Source: Arachnia propionica (lineage in GTDB: Bacteria; Actinomycetota; Actinomycetes; Propionibacteriales; Propionibacteriaceae). Taken from it: a DNA stretch of 64,000 nt. Both the position numbers and the translations under genes were made by a program. Every line of letters begins with the position of its first letter. Positions within the stretch are counted from its first letter, which is position 1. The notes under the pieces were generated by a model that saw only the letters and a program-made list of their open reading frames with translations, did not search any database and was not told where the DNA came from. Shown here piece by piece: positions 46,901-58,159 of the stretch. The stretch lies in contig NZ_RQZG01000003.1 of NCBI RefSeq assembly GCF_003859805.1, positions 124,001 to 188,000 of the forward strand. Reading direction: 5' to 3'.

Positions 46901-48793
46901 GTGCCCTTCCTGCACCCGGAGATCATCGACGGCAAGGCAGTGATCGACCTCGTCGTGGCCCCGGGGGTGGCCCGGGTGGAGTGGAACGGTGCCCCCGTCG
47001 AGATCACCGAGGGCAGGGCGCGGGTGCTGGTCCCGTTGACGCCGGGCAGGACCGAGCTCGACTTCGTCGCCCACTCCGCCAACGGGGATGAGCTGGGTCG
47101 TACCGACCACTGGTTGGGGTACGACACCACCCCACCGACCCTGCAGATCACCTCGGCCCCGCTCAACGAGAACGGAGAGCTGGTACCGGCCCCGGACGGG
47201 ACGGTGACCATCAGTGGCCGGGTGAGCGACGACCTCGCCGCTCCGACCGATGTGGCCCTGCTCGAGAACGGGCTCGAGGAGATCACCCTGGACGACGAGG
47301 GGCGGTTCACGCACGTCTTCACCCCGACCGAGCAGCAGTCCTTCCTGGTGTTGGTGGCCCTCGACCACGCATCCACGTACAAGCAACGGGAGGACTACGC
47401 CAACTCCGCCGCGAAGGCCTGGCCCATCGCGGGACGCGCGTCGCAGGAGGGCCTGCACGCCATCTTCGACGACCCGATGATGCGGGGCGGCCGGTTCGGT
47501 CAGTCCGCCTACCTCGTCAATCCCGCCTTCCAGAACCTGGAGATCGTCAACCAGGACGCCCAGCCCGGCGAGCTGGCGGCACGCCTGACCGTGACGGGCA
47601 GGCTCTCCGAGGAGCCGAGGTCGTTCCAGGTGGGCGGCAAGGACGTCGAACTGGACGACGAGCTGCGATTCTCCATCCCGATCGACCTGAGCAACGCGAT
47701 CAACCGGGTCGGTTACGTCGCGGTCGCCAAGAACGGGGAACGGATCGAGGGATCCTGGCGGATGGTCTACGACCGTGCGCTGCCGGGTATCGACCTCACG
47801 GTGGATCCTCGGCTCCATGCCGACGGGGCGATCTACCTCAGGGAGCAGCCGAGCGACATCCAGCTCTCCGGTGAGGTCTGGGACAACGAGTTCGGGTACA
47901 GGCTCGAGGTCAACGGCAACGTGGTCGAGGAGTTCGAGAACCTGTGGGACTCCGGTGCGGACAACCGCCTTCCGTTCAGCACCACCGTCCCCGGTGCCAA
48001 GGGCGGCCAGACCATGCTCCTGAGCCTCAAGGACGGCATGGGCAACGGGTTCGAGCAGCAGGTGCCCGTCGTGCTGGACGACACCGCCCCGAAGGTCGGC
48101 ATCGACGATCAGGCACGCACCCTCGGGCGTGATGCCGAGTTCACCGTCACCGCCACCGATGAGCACCTGGAGAGCCTCACGGTCCTTCTCGACGATCGCG
48201 AGGTGGCGACGGAGGTGGTCGCCCTGGTGCCACATCCGAGGGCAGGACACACCGAGTACCGGCAGGAGGAGGTGGTCAGCAGCACCACTGGCTCCGAAGG
48301 GATCGCTGAGACCTCCAAGCAGGTCACCCTGCGGTTGAAGGACCTGCCCGATCTCACCTCCGGACGGCACACGATCTCCGCCGTCGCCCGGGACAAGGCC
48401 GGGAACAGCGCCGTGGCCTCGTCGGTGGTGAACGTCGACGAACCCCCCACGATCACCGGTCCCGACACCGTGACCGTCGAGGCGGGCAAGGATCCGAGGC
48501 AGGCGATCCGTGAGGCCTACCAGGCCACCGACCCGGAGGACGGAGCCCTGGAGCTGGTCTTCGACGCGACGACGCTGGTCCCCGGCCACGCGACCGAGCT
48601 GGAGCTGAGCGCCACCGACTCCGCCGGGAACACCACCCGACGGGTCGTGACCATCACCCTGCAGATCCGGGTCCCGGGTACCCCTGAGGCCCCGGGACTG
48701 CCGGGAACCCCGGGCGGGGGCGGGAAGCCCCAGAAGCCGATGAAGCCGGTGCTGCCGGTGACAAGGCCTGGTCTGCCCAGCACCGGAAGGTGA
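43904..48793 (+). CDS. Giant secreted subtilisin-like (S8) protease with LPSTG end
   Basis: A 1629-residue exported protease of the C5a-peptidase/lactocepin type. A signal peptide (ALVTTAALSLLLTLVSPSAVA) and an inhibitor-like propeptide (VIVLLKQEEALDRVLG...) precede the catalytic domain: D150 in VIDTGID, H202 in HGMHVAGIV and S533 in SGTSMAAPHVAG. A PA domain is inserted at about 360-460 (ALIERGEVSFTDKF). A long C-terminal part contains several Fn3/Ig-like modules. The chain ends LPSTGR: the sorting motif (1624-1628) is present, but the hydrophobic helix and positive tail needed for sortase anchoring are missing. GAGGA lies 6 nt before the ATG. It is monocistronic. Confidence 0.92.
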   Translation: MRKALVTTAALSLLLTLVSPSAVAEEPPAPPPFRSETPAVPGTGPGSPDEPQHVIVLLKQEEALDRVLGRWAGVEGFDVRRRFGHLVDGFSATLPKSRLRALAADPDVETVQKVKTYQTSMQTAGELTQSVAARTDLGVDGAGIVVSVIDTGIDPTHQDMRLDDGVATKLTPQGEHATAKVPYGWNYADQNSNFVDATASMHGMHVAGIVAANGGPDADVTTNGRINGIAPNAQLLAMKVFSNDPAQGGAKEDDIIAAIEDSVTMGADIINMSLGAANGTNESSIGQGRAIAAAQAAGVQVIVAAGNDGLNGSSNGSTVDHSSMLDDGTMGNPASTTEALSIASVDNSHSLATLATVNTANGPVELPYKLQIGRTDEQEHGIVFAGFGRPEDFPAHTTGNFALIERGEVSFTDKFTNAVEAGAIGVIVYNNAAGGENFTGMSGLQDFTIPGAFMFHSVGEQLKQAIANNDGTARITLTGKTRLLELSPTLRASDFSSWGATPELDFKPQLAGIGGNVRSTINDNAYLEESGTSMAAPHVAGAFALALTKYREMYPDLTAGERNQLLRTAFSNTAKILEHSPGQPYAPRQIGAGLIQTVDAVNTRVFATVDGHPTIALRQVDGPRTFTVTLTNRDDRDHTFTTGATCVVTESQQAGEANTTGCHDTEELSPQVRSVTVPAGGTATLDYTLTPDTSERHWIQGWATLDSGEDDQPDLAIPYLGFVGDWNAEPIIDHPRQDGRTPVLDGVLGPDQANLTQLYGPLGHTETSSQWMSPNGDGFFDELFPLYMLLRSAGEIQFEVVKDGAVVRSFGTERDMSRLPLRLVPPAIQSAAEGATNQAWDGTLYDPDTATFEKVPDADLGTYRYRIRSRLSEDFDWQVTELSIGIDTVAPEASFTVVPQPDGSRLYTVTASDDRSGLENPAGVFARDAASATVFEPTITSPGTYTFTIPAAIAGGDSYVEILAMDKAGNTTELRDFYQTRPIRVLNSHKVDRWIGKDSVPFLHPEIIDGKAVIDLVVAPGVARVEWNGAPVEITEGRARVLVPLTPGRTELDFVAHSANGDELGRTDHWLGYDTTPPTLQITSAPLNENGELVPAPDGTVTISGRVSDDLAAPTDVALLENGLEEITLDDEGRFTHVFTPTEQQSFLVLVALDHASTYKQREDYANSAAKAWPIAGRASQEGLHAIFDDPMMRGGRFGQSAYLVNPAFQNLEIVNQDAQPGELAARLTVTGRLSEEPRSFQVGGKDVELDDELRFSIPIDLSNAINRVGYVAVAKNGERIEGSWRMVYDRALPGIDLTVDPRLHADGAIYLREQPSDIQLSGEVWDNEFGYRLEVNGNVVEEFENLWDSGADNRLPFSTTVPGAKGGQTMLLSLKDGMGNGFEQQVPVVLDDTAPKVGIDDQARTLGRDAEFTVTATDEHLESLTVLLDDREVATEVVALVPHPRAGHTEYRQEEVVSSTTGSEGIAETSKQVTLRLKDLPDLTSGRHTISAVARDKAGNSAVASSVVNVDEPPTITGPDTVTVEAGKDPRQAIREAYQATDPEDGALELVFDATTLVPGHATELELSATDSAGNTTRRVVTITLQIRVPGTPEAPGLPGTPGGGGKPQKPMKPVLPVTRPGLPSTGR

Positions 48794-48796
48794 GAA

Positions 48797-48840
48797 AACC
48801 CGGCCCGGTCAGCGCGACGTTCCGCTGACCGGGCCGGGTT
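48797..48840. terminator. Strong bidirectional terminator
   Basis: A perfect 18-bp stem (AACCCGGCCCGGTCAGCG / CGCTGACCGGGCCGGGTT) with an 8-nt loop between the subtilase and the convergent MDR gene. The plus strand continues TTCCTTG; the minus strand continues TTTTCTCA, so it can serve both. Confidence 0.85.
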
Positions 48841-48895
48841 CCTTGTCCTCCCACCACTGGTCGGGTCGGTGCCCTGGGAGGAAGGACGGATCTGG

Positions 48896-50497
48896 TCACT
48901 CGCCTGCCAGCAGGGCCTCCTCGGCCTCCTTCGTCCAGCGGCCGTCCTTCAGTTTCGCCGCGACGTGCGGGAGCTTGGTCTCCATGTCGACAAGACGTGT
49001 CAGCTCCAGGTCGTGGAGCATCGGGAAGACCATGATCTTGCCTCCCGAGGTGCGGTTGATGACCGAGCCGATGGCGTCGGCGAAACCGGCCATGCCCGTC
49101 ACCGCGTCGAGGGAGATCGTGGTGTCGATGATCCCCTCCTCGATCTTCCGCAGCACCGTGCGCATGTCCGAGACGTCCGAGCCGGAGGTGCCGAGCATGA
49201 AGATGCGACGCTCCACGATGCCCTGCAGGTCGAAGTCGCCGTAGGTCCCGGCCGGGATGCCCGCGAATGCGTTGAGGATCGCCCCCTCGGCCGCGAGATC
49301 CACCGCCTGCGAGACCAGTGCGGGCACCGGGACCATGCAGGAGATGTGGGTGTACCCGGGGACCAGCTGCGTGTTCCCGGTGTTGATGATCGCAAGCGGC
49401 ACCCCCTTCGCCTCCGCCACCGGACCGACGACGGCCTGGAGGCCCGCCAGTCGCTCGTCGCTGAGGTCGGTGCCGTCGACGGTGATGCCGGGCACCCCGG
49501 AGGTCACGGCCCGCATCGTGTGCATCTGCCCCATCGGACCGGCGGCACCGATGATGGCCACCTTGTCCCCCTCGCGCAGCTCACCCGTTTCCGGGATCCA
49601 GCTGTAGCCCTCGACGGGGTCGTCCCCGGTGGTGCCGCAGAACCGGATGAAGTCGTAGTGGACCCGGCCGATGTCCAACGAGACCTTGCGCTCCAGGGTC
49701 TCCCCACCCAGCACCAGGCAGAAGGTGCCACGCATGCCGAGCAGCTTCGCGGCCTTCTCGACGGCGTCCGCGTCCGAGCCGAAGAAGACGATGTCGTCGA
49801 AGGCCTGGCCGGTGAGACCGTCGAGCTCGTTGGCGGTGACCTTCACGACCTCCGCCGGGGTGTGCGTCTCCAGCAGCGCCCCGAGCTCGCCCTCACCGAC
49901 GACCAGCAACCGTCCACCGTCGGCGACGTGGTTGCGCTCGGCCCAGGCATAGGAGCCCTCGACGGTGGCCCACGGCTCGATGAGACCGACGGCGGCGGCA
50001 GATGGCCCGTCGGAGACGTGGATCAGGAACTCCTCCCCGTTCGGGGCGACCACGCAGCGCTCATCGACGACGACGTACTCCTGCAGCGCCCCGTCGAAGT
50101 TGTACCCGAACGCCCCGTTCGAGGCCGGGGTGCGCAGGTGCTTCCAGTCCGCCTGGACCAGCACCCGGTCGCCGACCTTGAAGTGGGTGACCTGGTCCCC
50201 GACCTGGATGATCCGGCACACCGGCTCGTGGCCGGGCACCGTCGGTTGGGTGCCGGGACGGTAGTTCGGGATCTCGGCCAGCGCCTCAGGGGTGATCCCT
50301 GAGATCACCTCCGCCTTGCGCGGGTGGGTGTCGAAGGCGTGCAGCAGCTTGGTGTCGCTGAAGCAGATGCCGCAGGCCTCCACCTGGAGCATCATCTGGT
50401 GCGGCCCGACGGGGTCGACCTCCTTGGCGGGGTTGAGGATGAACTCGTCCTTGCCGACGATCTGGATGGCGTACTGGGTGGCGGGAAGCTCACTCAT
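48896..50497 (-). CDS. MDR (zinc alcohol dehydrogenase-like) enzyme with two Rossmann-like segments
   Basis: A 533-residue member of the medium-chain dehydrogenase superfamily, far longer than the usual 350. The catalytic domain has C42-x-x-C45 in ACGICFSD, H90-E91 in PGHEP and E174 in IEPWA, but lacks the four-Cys structural-zinc lobe. Two nucleotide-fold segments follow: GRLLVVGEGELGALLE (GxGxxG, about 195-265) and KVAIIGAAGPMGQMHT (310-415). The closest functional type I can suggest is L-sorbose-1-phosphate reductase (SorE), because its neighbour resembles sorbitol-6-phosphate dehydrogenase. Last gene of the seven-gene operon, 24 bp after the SDR. Confidence 0.78.
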   Translation of the reverse strand: MSELPATQYAIQIVGKDEFILNPAKEVDPVGPHQMMLQVEACGICFSDTKLLHAFDTHPRKAEVISGITPEALAEIPNYRPGTQPTVPGHEPVCRIIQVGDQVTHFKVGDRVLVQADWKHLRTPASNGAFGYNFDGALQEYVVVDERCVVAPNGEEFLIHVSDGPSAAAVGLIEPWATVEGSYAWAERNHVADGGRLLVVGEGELGALLETHTPAEVVKVTANELDGLTGQAFDDIVFFGSDADAVEKAAKLLGMRGTFCLVLGGETLERKVSLDIGRVHYDFIRFCGTTGDDPVEGYSWIPETGELREGDKVAIIGAAGPMGQMHTMRAVTSGVPGITVDGTDLSDERLAGLQAVVGPVAEAKGVPLAIINTGNTQLVPGYTHISCMVPVPALVSQAVDLAAEGAILNAFAGIPAGTYGDFDLQGIVERRIFMLGTSGSDVSDMRTVLRKIEEGIIDTTISLDAVTGMAGFADAIGSVINRTSGGKIMVFPMLHDLELTRLVDMETKLPHVAAKLKDGRWTKEAEEALLAGE

Positions 50498-50521
50498 GAT
50501 TCTCTCCTTGAAGGGCTCTGG

Positions 50522-51529
50522 CTAGGAACTGAGCATGACCTGGCCGCCGGTGACCGGCACGGCCTGGCCGGTCTCGTAGGCCTGCTCGACGATGTAGCAG
50601 ATGGCGCGCAGCACGTCGATGCCGGTGGTGCCGCGTCGCATCGGGACCTTCGCCTCGTAGAAGGCCTTGACGTCGGCGACGGTCCTGGCGCCCGGTACCT
50701 TGCCGGAGTTGAGGTACTGCACGAACAGCCCGCGGTCCGGGTCGGACCACAGCGGGCCGTCGTAGAAGTTGCCGGGGCACACGGCGTTGACCTTGATGCC
50801 GTGCTCCACCAGTTCCAGCGCGAACGACTGCACCAGGCCGATGCCGCCGAACTTCGACCCCGCGTAGGCACCGTTCTTGTTGGAACCGACCAGCCCGGAC
50901 TTCGAGTTGATCTGGATGATGTCGGTCAGCCAGTTCGGGGCGGTCTCGTGCTGACGGGCGAGCAGTGCCCCCAGGTGCTTGGTGACCAGGAAGAACGCCA
51001 CGTAGTTGATGTCGGTGGACAGCTTGAAACTCGCGACGTCCTGCTCCAGCACGGATCCGGCCCGGACGATCCCTGCGTTGGAGATCACCAGGTCCAGTCC
51101 GCCGGTGACCCGTTCCACCTCGTCGGCCATCGCGGCGACCGACTCCTCGTCGGCGACGTCGACGGTGATCGGGTGGGTGACCTCCGCCCCGAGCTCGTCG
51201 CACTTCGCGGCGGCTCCCTCGCCGTTGAGGTCGGCGATGAAGACGAAGCATCCCTGCTCGACCAGCCCCTTGGCGATCTCCGCCCCGAAGCCCTGCGCGC
51301 CACCGGTGACCAGCGCGACACGACCACTGATCTCGCGTTCGCCACGGCTGGGTGCGGTGACCTCGAAGGTCTCCTCGCCCACCCGGACGACGGCGGGAAG
51401 GCTGAGATCTGCGGGAACCGCGAGGTCGGGGCCCAGCTCCAGGGTCGGCTCGGCGTCACGTCGTCTGAGGATGACGGGGCGGCCCAGGGCGTTGAGGAAG
51501 GCCCCCCGGATACGTGCCGTGTTGCTCAT
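50522..51529 (-). CDS. SDR-family polyol dehydrogenase with N-terminal extension (sorbitol-6-phosphate dehydrogenase-like)
   Basis: A 335-residue short-chain dehydrogenase. The NAD-binding TGGAQGFG (75-82), NAG (151-153), S209/S211 in INSKSG and the Y222-x3-K226 pair are intact. INSKSGLVGS followed by KFGGIGLVQSFALEL and the VTGGQVM end resemble SrlD/SorD, which oxidise sorbitol-6-phosphate to fructose-6-phosphate. The first 65 residues are an extra strand-rich segment absent from SrlD; AAAGGA directly before ATG 51529 supports this long start. No sugar kinase or PTS gene is in the operon, so the real substrate may be unphosphorylated. Confidence 0.8.
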   Translation of the reverse strand: MSNTARIRGAFLNALGRPVILRRRDAEPTLELGPDLAVPADLSLPAVVRVGEETFEVTAPSRGEREISGRVALVTGGAQGFGAEIAKGLVEQGCFVFIADLNGEGAAAKCDELGAEVTHPITVDVADEESVAAMADEVERVTGGLDLVISNAGIVRAGSVLEQDVASFKLSTDINYVAFFLVTKHLGALLARQHETAPNWLTDIIQINSKSGLVGSNKNGAYAGSKFGGIGLVQSFALELVEHGIKVNAVCPGNFYDGPLWSDPDRGLFVQYLNSGKVPGARTVADVKAFYEAKVPMRRGTTGIDVLRAICYIVEQAYETGQAVPVTGGQVMLSS

Positions 51530-51540
51530 GAGGGTTCCTT

Positions 51541-52830
51541 TCAGTTGAGGCGGGTGAGGAGGTCGCCGGTCTCGGCACCGTCGGCGTGGTCACGTCCGAG
51601 GGGTGCGAAGGTGCGGATGCGCTCCGCCAGCTGCTCCGGGGCCAGGCGTCCCTCTCCGAGCAGGTGCACCGACGGGTCGATCGAGGCCAGCGCCTCGTGG
51701 GCGACGAGCGCCCAGGTGGCCTCGTTGAGGTCGGCGAGCCCCGGGTCCCGCAGCTCCGGGCAGGTGAAGACCTGCCGCGGGGTGTTGATGTCCACCCCGG
51801 AGATCTCCAGCATGCCGTGCTGCACGGAGAGCTGGTGGATGCGCTCGATCTGCTCCGGGGTGTTGCGCGGTGGCATGTAGGTCACGGCCCTGAGCCCTCG
51901 CTCGGCCATACCGACGAACAACTCGTCCAGGAACTCGTCCTCGAACTTCTCGGCCTTCTTGTCGCCGGTCGGGGAGGCGGAGACGTCGCCCAGGTAGGCG
52001 TAGGTGGCGATCGCCCCGACGGAGTCGGCCAGCTCGACGACCTCGACGGCACTCGGGCACTCGGTGGTGGGTTGGATGTAGATCTTGCCCAGGTACTCGG
52101 CCTTGAGCACCCCCAGCAGATCGAAGGTCAGGTGGGGGTTGTCCTCGTCACCGAGGATTCCCGCCAGCTTGGTCGGCACGGTGAGCCCCATGCCCTTCAG
52201 CCCGGTCAGCAGGGCCTCACCACGGCCGAAACCGGCGATCAGTGCATCGGCCATCGCGGCCAGCAGGTGCCGCTCCGTGATGCCACCGCCGTCACGGTAC
52301 TGGCTGCGCGCCACCATGTCGGTCTGGGGATCGAAGGGGGCGAGCCCGAGACCGGTGAGGATCTCGTTGGCCGCCGCCGCCATCCGGAGGGTCCGCTCCA
52401 GCCGCGCCTCCCGTCTCGGGGCGAGCCACTGCTCCACCTTCTCCCGCGACGGCGCGGGCACACCCTGGACCGTCATGTAGGCGATGCCCTTGGAGTCGGG
52501 GTTGTTGAGCTTGCGATCCTCGAAACCGTCGCCGAAGAAGGCCCGGCACTCGAAACCGGTGACCGATCCCATCCCGAGGATACGGGTGGCGCGGGTCATC
52601 TCGTCGGCGGCGGCGATCGAGTCGTGGTCGACGGAACCCACCACGCGCAGCCCGGCCCGCCTGGCCGCGAGCGCGGCCCCGGTCGGGGTGTAGGGGCTGA
52701 ACGAGTAGCACGTGTGGATGTGGTTGTTGGACTCGACCACCCACTCGGGGAAGGTCTCGCTCGCCGCGACGGCACGGAGTGCCTCGAGGCGCTCCTGTGG
52801 GGAACGTTGGGGATCGTTGGTCACATGCAT
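51541..52830 (-). CDS. PHP-domain metal-dependent hydrolase
   Basis: A 429-residue enzyme with a PHP fold: NNHIHTCYSFSPYTP (metal-binding HxH), GSVDHDSI with the second His/Asp pair and FECRAFF supplying a Glu ligand; later motifs AVTYMPPRNTP and EISGVDINTPR probably complete the trinuclear site. PHP enzymes are phosphoesterases or related hydrolases. In this operon it could hydrolyse a phosphorylated sugar intermediate or open a cyclic diketone or lactone. ATG 52830 has AAGGA five bases upstream. A hairpin lies between it and the E1 gene. Confidence 0.75.
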   Translation of the reverse strand: MHVTNDPQRSPQERLEALRAVAASETFPEWVVESNNHIHTCYSFSPYTPTGAALAARRAGLRVVGSVDHDSIAAADEMTRATRILGMGSVTGFECRAFFGDGFEDRKLNNPDSKGIAYMTVQGVPAPSREKVEQWLAPRREARLERTLRMAAAANEILTGLGLAPFDPQTDMVARSQYRDGGGITERHLLAAMADALIAGFGRGEALLTGLKGMGLTVPTKLAGILGDEDNPHLTFDLLGVLKAEYLGKIYIQPTTECPSAVEVVELADSVGAIATYAYLGDVSASPTGDKKAEKFEDEFLDELFVGMAERGLRAVTYMPPRNTPEQIERIHQLSVQHGMLEISGVDINTPRQVFTCPELRDPGLADLNEATWALVAHEALASIDPSVHLLGEGRLAPEQLAERIRTFAPLGRDHADGAETGDLLTRLN

Positions 52831-52873
52831 GGGGGTCCTTGGTGCGGATGGATGCCGTGGGTGGAGGTGTGGA

Positions 52874-52909
52874 CCGCCGGGCCGGGTGTGCGTGGACCCG
52901 GCCCGGCGG
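52874..52909 (-). promoter_or_regulatory. Intra-operon hairpin between E1 and the PHP gene
   Basis: A perfect 14-bp stem (CCGCCGGGCCGGGT / ACCCGGCCCGGCGG) with an 8-nt loop lies 7 bp after the E1 stop. No U-tract follows, so it may act as a partial terminator or mRNA stabiliser that sets the ratio of the oxoacid dehydrogenase genes to the PHP-SDR-MDR genes. Confidence 0.55.
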
Positions 52910-52916
52910 ACATCTG

Positions 52917-55379
<2,463 letters not shown>

Positions 55380-55396
55380 GATCTTTCTTTCGGTTC

Positions 55397-56764
55397 TCAG
55401 GCCTTCGCGGCCCAAGCTGCTTCTCGGATGAGTTCGCTGACGGTGGGATGGGGGAAGACCAACTGGCGCAGGTCGGTGAGATCCAGTTCGGTCTCCAGCA
55501 CGGCGGAGGCACCCCAGATCATCTCGGCCGCGTACGAGCCGAGGACGTGGATGCCGAGCACCTGGCGGGTCTCCGCGTCGAGGATGAGTTTCGCGACGGC
55601 GGGGGCACTGAGCCCGTTCTCCGCGACGAAGCGGCCGGACATGTAGCCGGGGACGCTGGCGGTGATCACCTTGCGGCCCTGGTTCTTCGCCGCGGCCTCG
55701 GTGAGCCCGATTCCGGCACACTCGGGGGCGGTGTAGACGGCCCATGGCACGGTGTGCCAGCGCATCACCTCGCCGCGCCGGTGGGCCTCGGGGTCGATGA
55801 TGTTGGCGGCGGCCACCTCACCCATCCGGTAGGCGGCGTGGGCCAGCAGGCTGCGGCCGGTGACGTCGCCGATGGCCCACACACCTGGCAGGTTGGTGCG
55901 CATCCGGTCGTCGACGACGATCCCACGCGGTGAGAACTCCAGCCCGGTGTGCTCCGCGCCCCAGCCCTCGACGGCAGGTCTGCGACCGACCGCCATGAGC
56001 ACGTGGTCGGCCTCGACTGACTCCTCCGCGCCGTCGGCGGTGGTCCAGCGGACGGTGCCACCGTCGATGGCGGTGACCTTGCAGCTGAGCTTGAAGGTGA
56101 CCTTGTCGAGGGCCTTGCGGAGCTGGGCCGCCACGTCGTCGTCCGCGAAGGGGATGATCTCCGGCAGCATCTCGATGACGGTGACCTCGGTGCCGAGCAT
56201 CGAGTACAGGGAGGCGAACTCCACACCGATGACACCGCCGCCGATGACGGCGAGACGCTTCGGGATCTCGGGCAGGGACAGTGCGCCGGTGGAATCGATG
56301 ACCCGTGGGTTGTCGGTGGCCCCGGGGATCGGCGGCATCACGGGCACCGAACCGGTGGCGAGGATGACGTGGGTGGCGGTGTGGGTGGTGCCGTCGACGG
56401 TGACCTTGCCCGGACCGTCGAAGTGACCGTGGCCGTGGATGACGGTGACCCCGGCCTTCTTCTCCGTGGCGCCGACTCCCCCGACGAGGGTGGCCACCAC
56501 CTTGTCCTTCCACTTCTGGAGGGCGGGCCAGTCGATGCGGGCCCCGTCGACGTGGACGCCGAACTGGGCGCCGTGGACGGCGTGGTCGTAGGTCTTGGCG
56601 GCCCCCAGCAGGGTCTTGGTGGGGATGCAGCCGACGTTGAGGCAGGTGCCACCGAGTGCGGTGGCCTCGACCAGGAGCACCTTCTTCCCGGCGTGGCCGA
56701 GCCGCTCAGCGGCGATGTAGCCGCCGGGGCCGCCGCCCAGGACGATGACGTCGTAGTTGGTCAT
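55397..56764 (-). CDS. Dihydrolipoyl dehydrogenase (E3)
   Basis: A 455-residue FAD/NAD flavoenzyme. N-terminal FAD motif [11 protein letters not shown], redox disulphide C41/C46 in [16 protein letters not shown] motif [17 protein letters not shown] and the C-terminal interface HPTVSELI, whose His is the catalytic base. It reoxidises the lipoyl groups of the E2 encoded just upstream. ATG 56764 has GAGGA in front and lies 11 bp after the E2 stop. A second E3 for the housekeeping complexes would be expected elsewhere in the genome. Confidence 0.94.
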   Translation of the reverse strand: MTNYDVIVLGGGPGGYIAAERLGHAGKKVLLVEATALGGTCLNVGCIPTKTLLGAAKTYDHAVHGAQFGVHVDGARIDWPALQKWKDKVVATLVGGVGATEKKAGVTVIHGHGHFDGPGKVTVDGTTHTATHVILATGSVPVMPPIPGATDNPRVIDSTGALSLPEIPKRLAVIGGGVIGVEFASLYSMLGTEVTVIEMLPEIIPFADDDVAAQLRKALDKVTFKLSCKVTAIDGGTVRWTTADGAEESVEADHVLMAVGRRPAVEGWGAEHTGLEFSPRGIVVDDRMRTNLPGVWAIGDVTGRSLLAHAAYRMGEVAAANIIDPEAHRRGEVMRWHTVPWAVYTAPECAGIGLTEAAAKNQGRKVITASVPGYMSGRFVAENGLSAPAVAKLILDAETRQVLGIHVLGSYAAEMIWGASAVLETELDLTDLRQLVFPHPTVSELIREAAWAAKA

Positions 56765-56775
56765 GTCAGTTCCTC

Positions 56776-58149
56776 TCACAGCATCACGGTGAATTCGATG
56801 TTCTCGATGAAGGCCACGAGATCGGCCAGGAAGCGGGCGGCGTCCGCACCGTCGATGACCCGGTGGTCGGCGGTCAGGGACAGCCCGATGCGCTGCTCGA
56901 CCTTGGTCTTGCCCTTCTCGTTGACCCAGGCACGCGGGACGATGGCGTCGACCCCGAGGATGGCGGTCTGCGGCACGTTGAGCAGCGGGGTGAAGGACTC
57001 GATGCCGAAGCCACCGAGGTTGGAGACGGTGAAGGTGGCGCCACTCAGCAGGTCGGGGTTGATGTTGCCCTCGATGGCCTGGGCCGCGAGTTCCTTGGAG
57101 ACCGCCGAGAACTGGCCGAGCGTCATCCGGGAGGCGTCGCGCACGGTGGGGACCAGCAGGCCGCGCGGGGTGTCGCAGGCGAATCCCAGGTGGACGCGCT
57201 CGAAGGTGGTGAGCACCCCGTCCTCGAGGTGGGCGTTGTGGCTGGGGTGCTTGGCGGCGGTCTTGACGGCGGCGAAGCCGACGAGGTCGCCGATGGTCAC
57301 CTTGGTCAGGCCGAGCGCCGGGTCGGAGGCCTTGAGCCTCTTGCGCAGGTCGAGCAGGCCCTGGGCCCTGGCGGTGGCGGTGTAGGTGAGCTGCGCGGAG
57401 CTGGCCAGCGAGTGCATCATCCGTTCGGAGATGACCTTGCGGATGCCCTTGAGCGGGGTCTGGGTGCTGGGGCCGGGGAAGTCGGTCTCGGTGCTGACGA
57501 CGGCGGGCTTGGCGGCCTCCGAGGTCGGGGCGGCCGGAGCGGCGTCGGTGGCGGAACCGGCGAGATCGGCCTGGGAGACGCGTCCGCCCAGTCCGGTGCC
57601 CTCACCGGCGGTCGCCCCGGCACGGGCGGCGGCCTTGGTGGTGCCGTCGGCGACGGCGGCGACGTCGCGGGCGATGATGCGGCCCTCGGGCCCGGTTCCT
57701 GCAGGCACCGAGGCGAGGTCGATCCCCTCGGCGGCGGCGAGGTTGCGGGCGCGGGGGCTGGCACCGGGGGCGTCGCCGACCGGGGCGGCGGGAATGGCTG
57801 CGGCAGGGGTCGGTTCGGCTGCGGGGGTCTCAGCCGGGGCCTCCTCGGGGGCAGGGGTGGGTGCGGCGTCGCCGAAGCCCGCCTCGGCCAGCGCCGGGGC
57901 CGGGTCCTCCCCGGGTTCGCCGACCACCAGGAGGGGCTGCATGACGGGGACGTCGTCGCCCTCCTCCCACAGCCGCTTCAGCACGGTTCCGGCGGCGGTG
58001 GCGGGCACCTCCATGGCGGCCTTGTCGGTCTCCACCTCGCACAGCACGCTGTTCTCCGCGATGGTGTCGCCCTCCTTCACGGCCCAGGACACGATGAGGC
58101 AGGACTCGACGCTGTTCCCGAGGGCTGGCATGACGATGACGGTGGCCAT
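56776..58149 (-). CDS. Dihydrolipoamide acyltransferase (E2)
   Basis: A 457-residue core subunit. One lipoyl domain (1-80) with K43 in ETDKAAMEVP, an Ala/Pro-rich linker, a peripheral subunit-binding domain (SPRARNLAAAEGIDL, about 131-165), a second linker and the catalytic domain ending LTADHRVIDGADAARFL, where the DHRxxDG His is the catalytic residue. It transfers the acyl group from E1 to CoA. It starts 10 bp after the DeoR gene stop, directly in the operon. Confidence 0.93.
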   Translation of the reverse strand: MATVIVMPALGNSVESCLIVSWAVKEGDTIAENSVLCEVETDKAAMEVPATAAGTVLKRLWEEGDDVPVMQPLLVVGEPGEDPAPALAEAGFGDAAPTPAPEEAPAETPAAEPTPAAAIPAAPVGDAPGASPRARNLAAAEGIDLASVPAGTGPEGRIIARDVAAVADGTTKAAARAGATAGEGTGLGGRVSQADLAGSATDAAPAAPTSEAAKPAVVSTETDFPGPSTQTPLKGIRKVISERMMHSLASSAQLTYTATARAQGLLDLRKRLKASDPALGLTKVTIGDLVGFAAVKTAAKHPSHNAHLEDGVLTTFERVHLGFACDTPRGLLVPTVRDASRMTLGQFSAVSKELAAQAIEGNINPDLLSGATFTVSNLGGFGIESFTPLLNVPQTAILGVDAIVPRAWVNEKGKTKVEQRIGLSLTADHRVIDGADAARFLADLVAFIENIEFTVML

Positions 58150-58159
58150 TTGATCTCTC

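Noticed and set aside
46208-48589. 793-codon minus-strand frame inside the subtilase
   Set aside because: It is antisense to continuous Fn3/Ig-like coding sequence and has no family motif or ribosome site.
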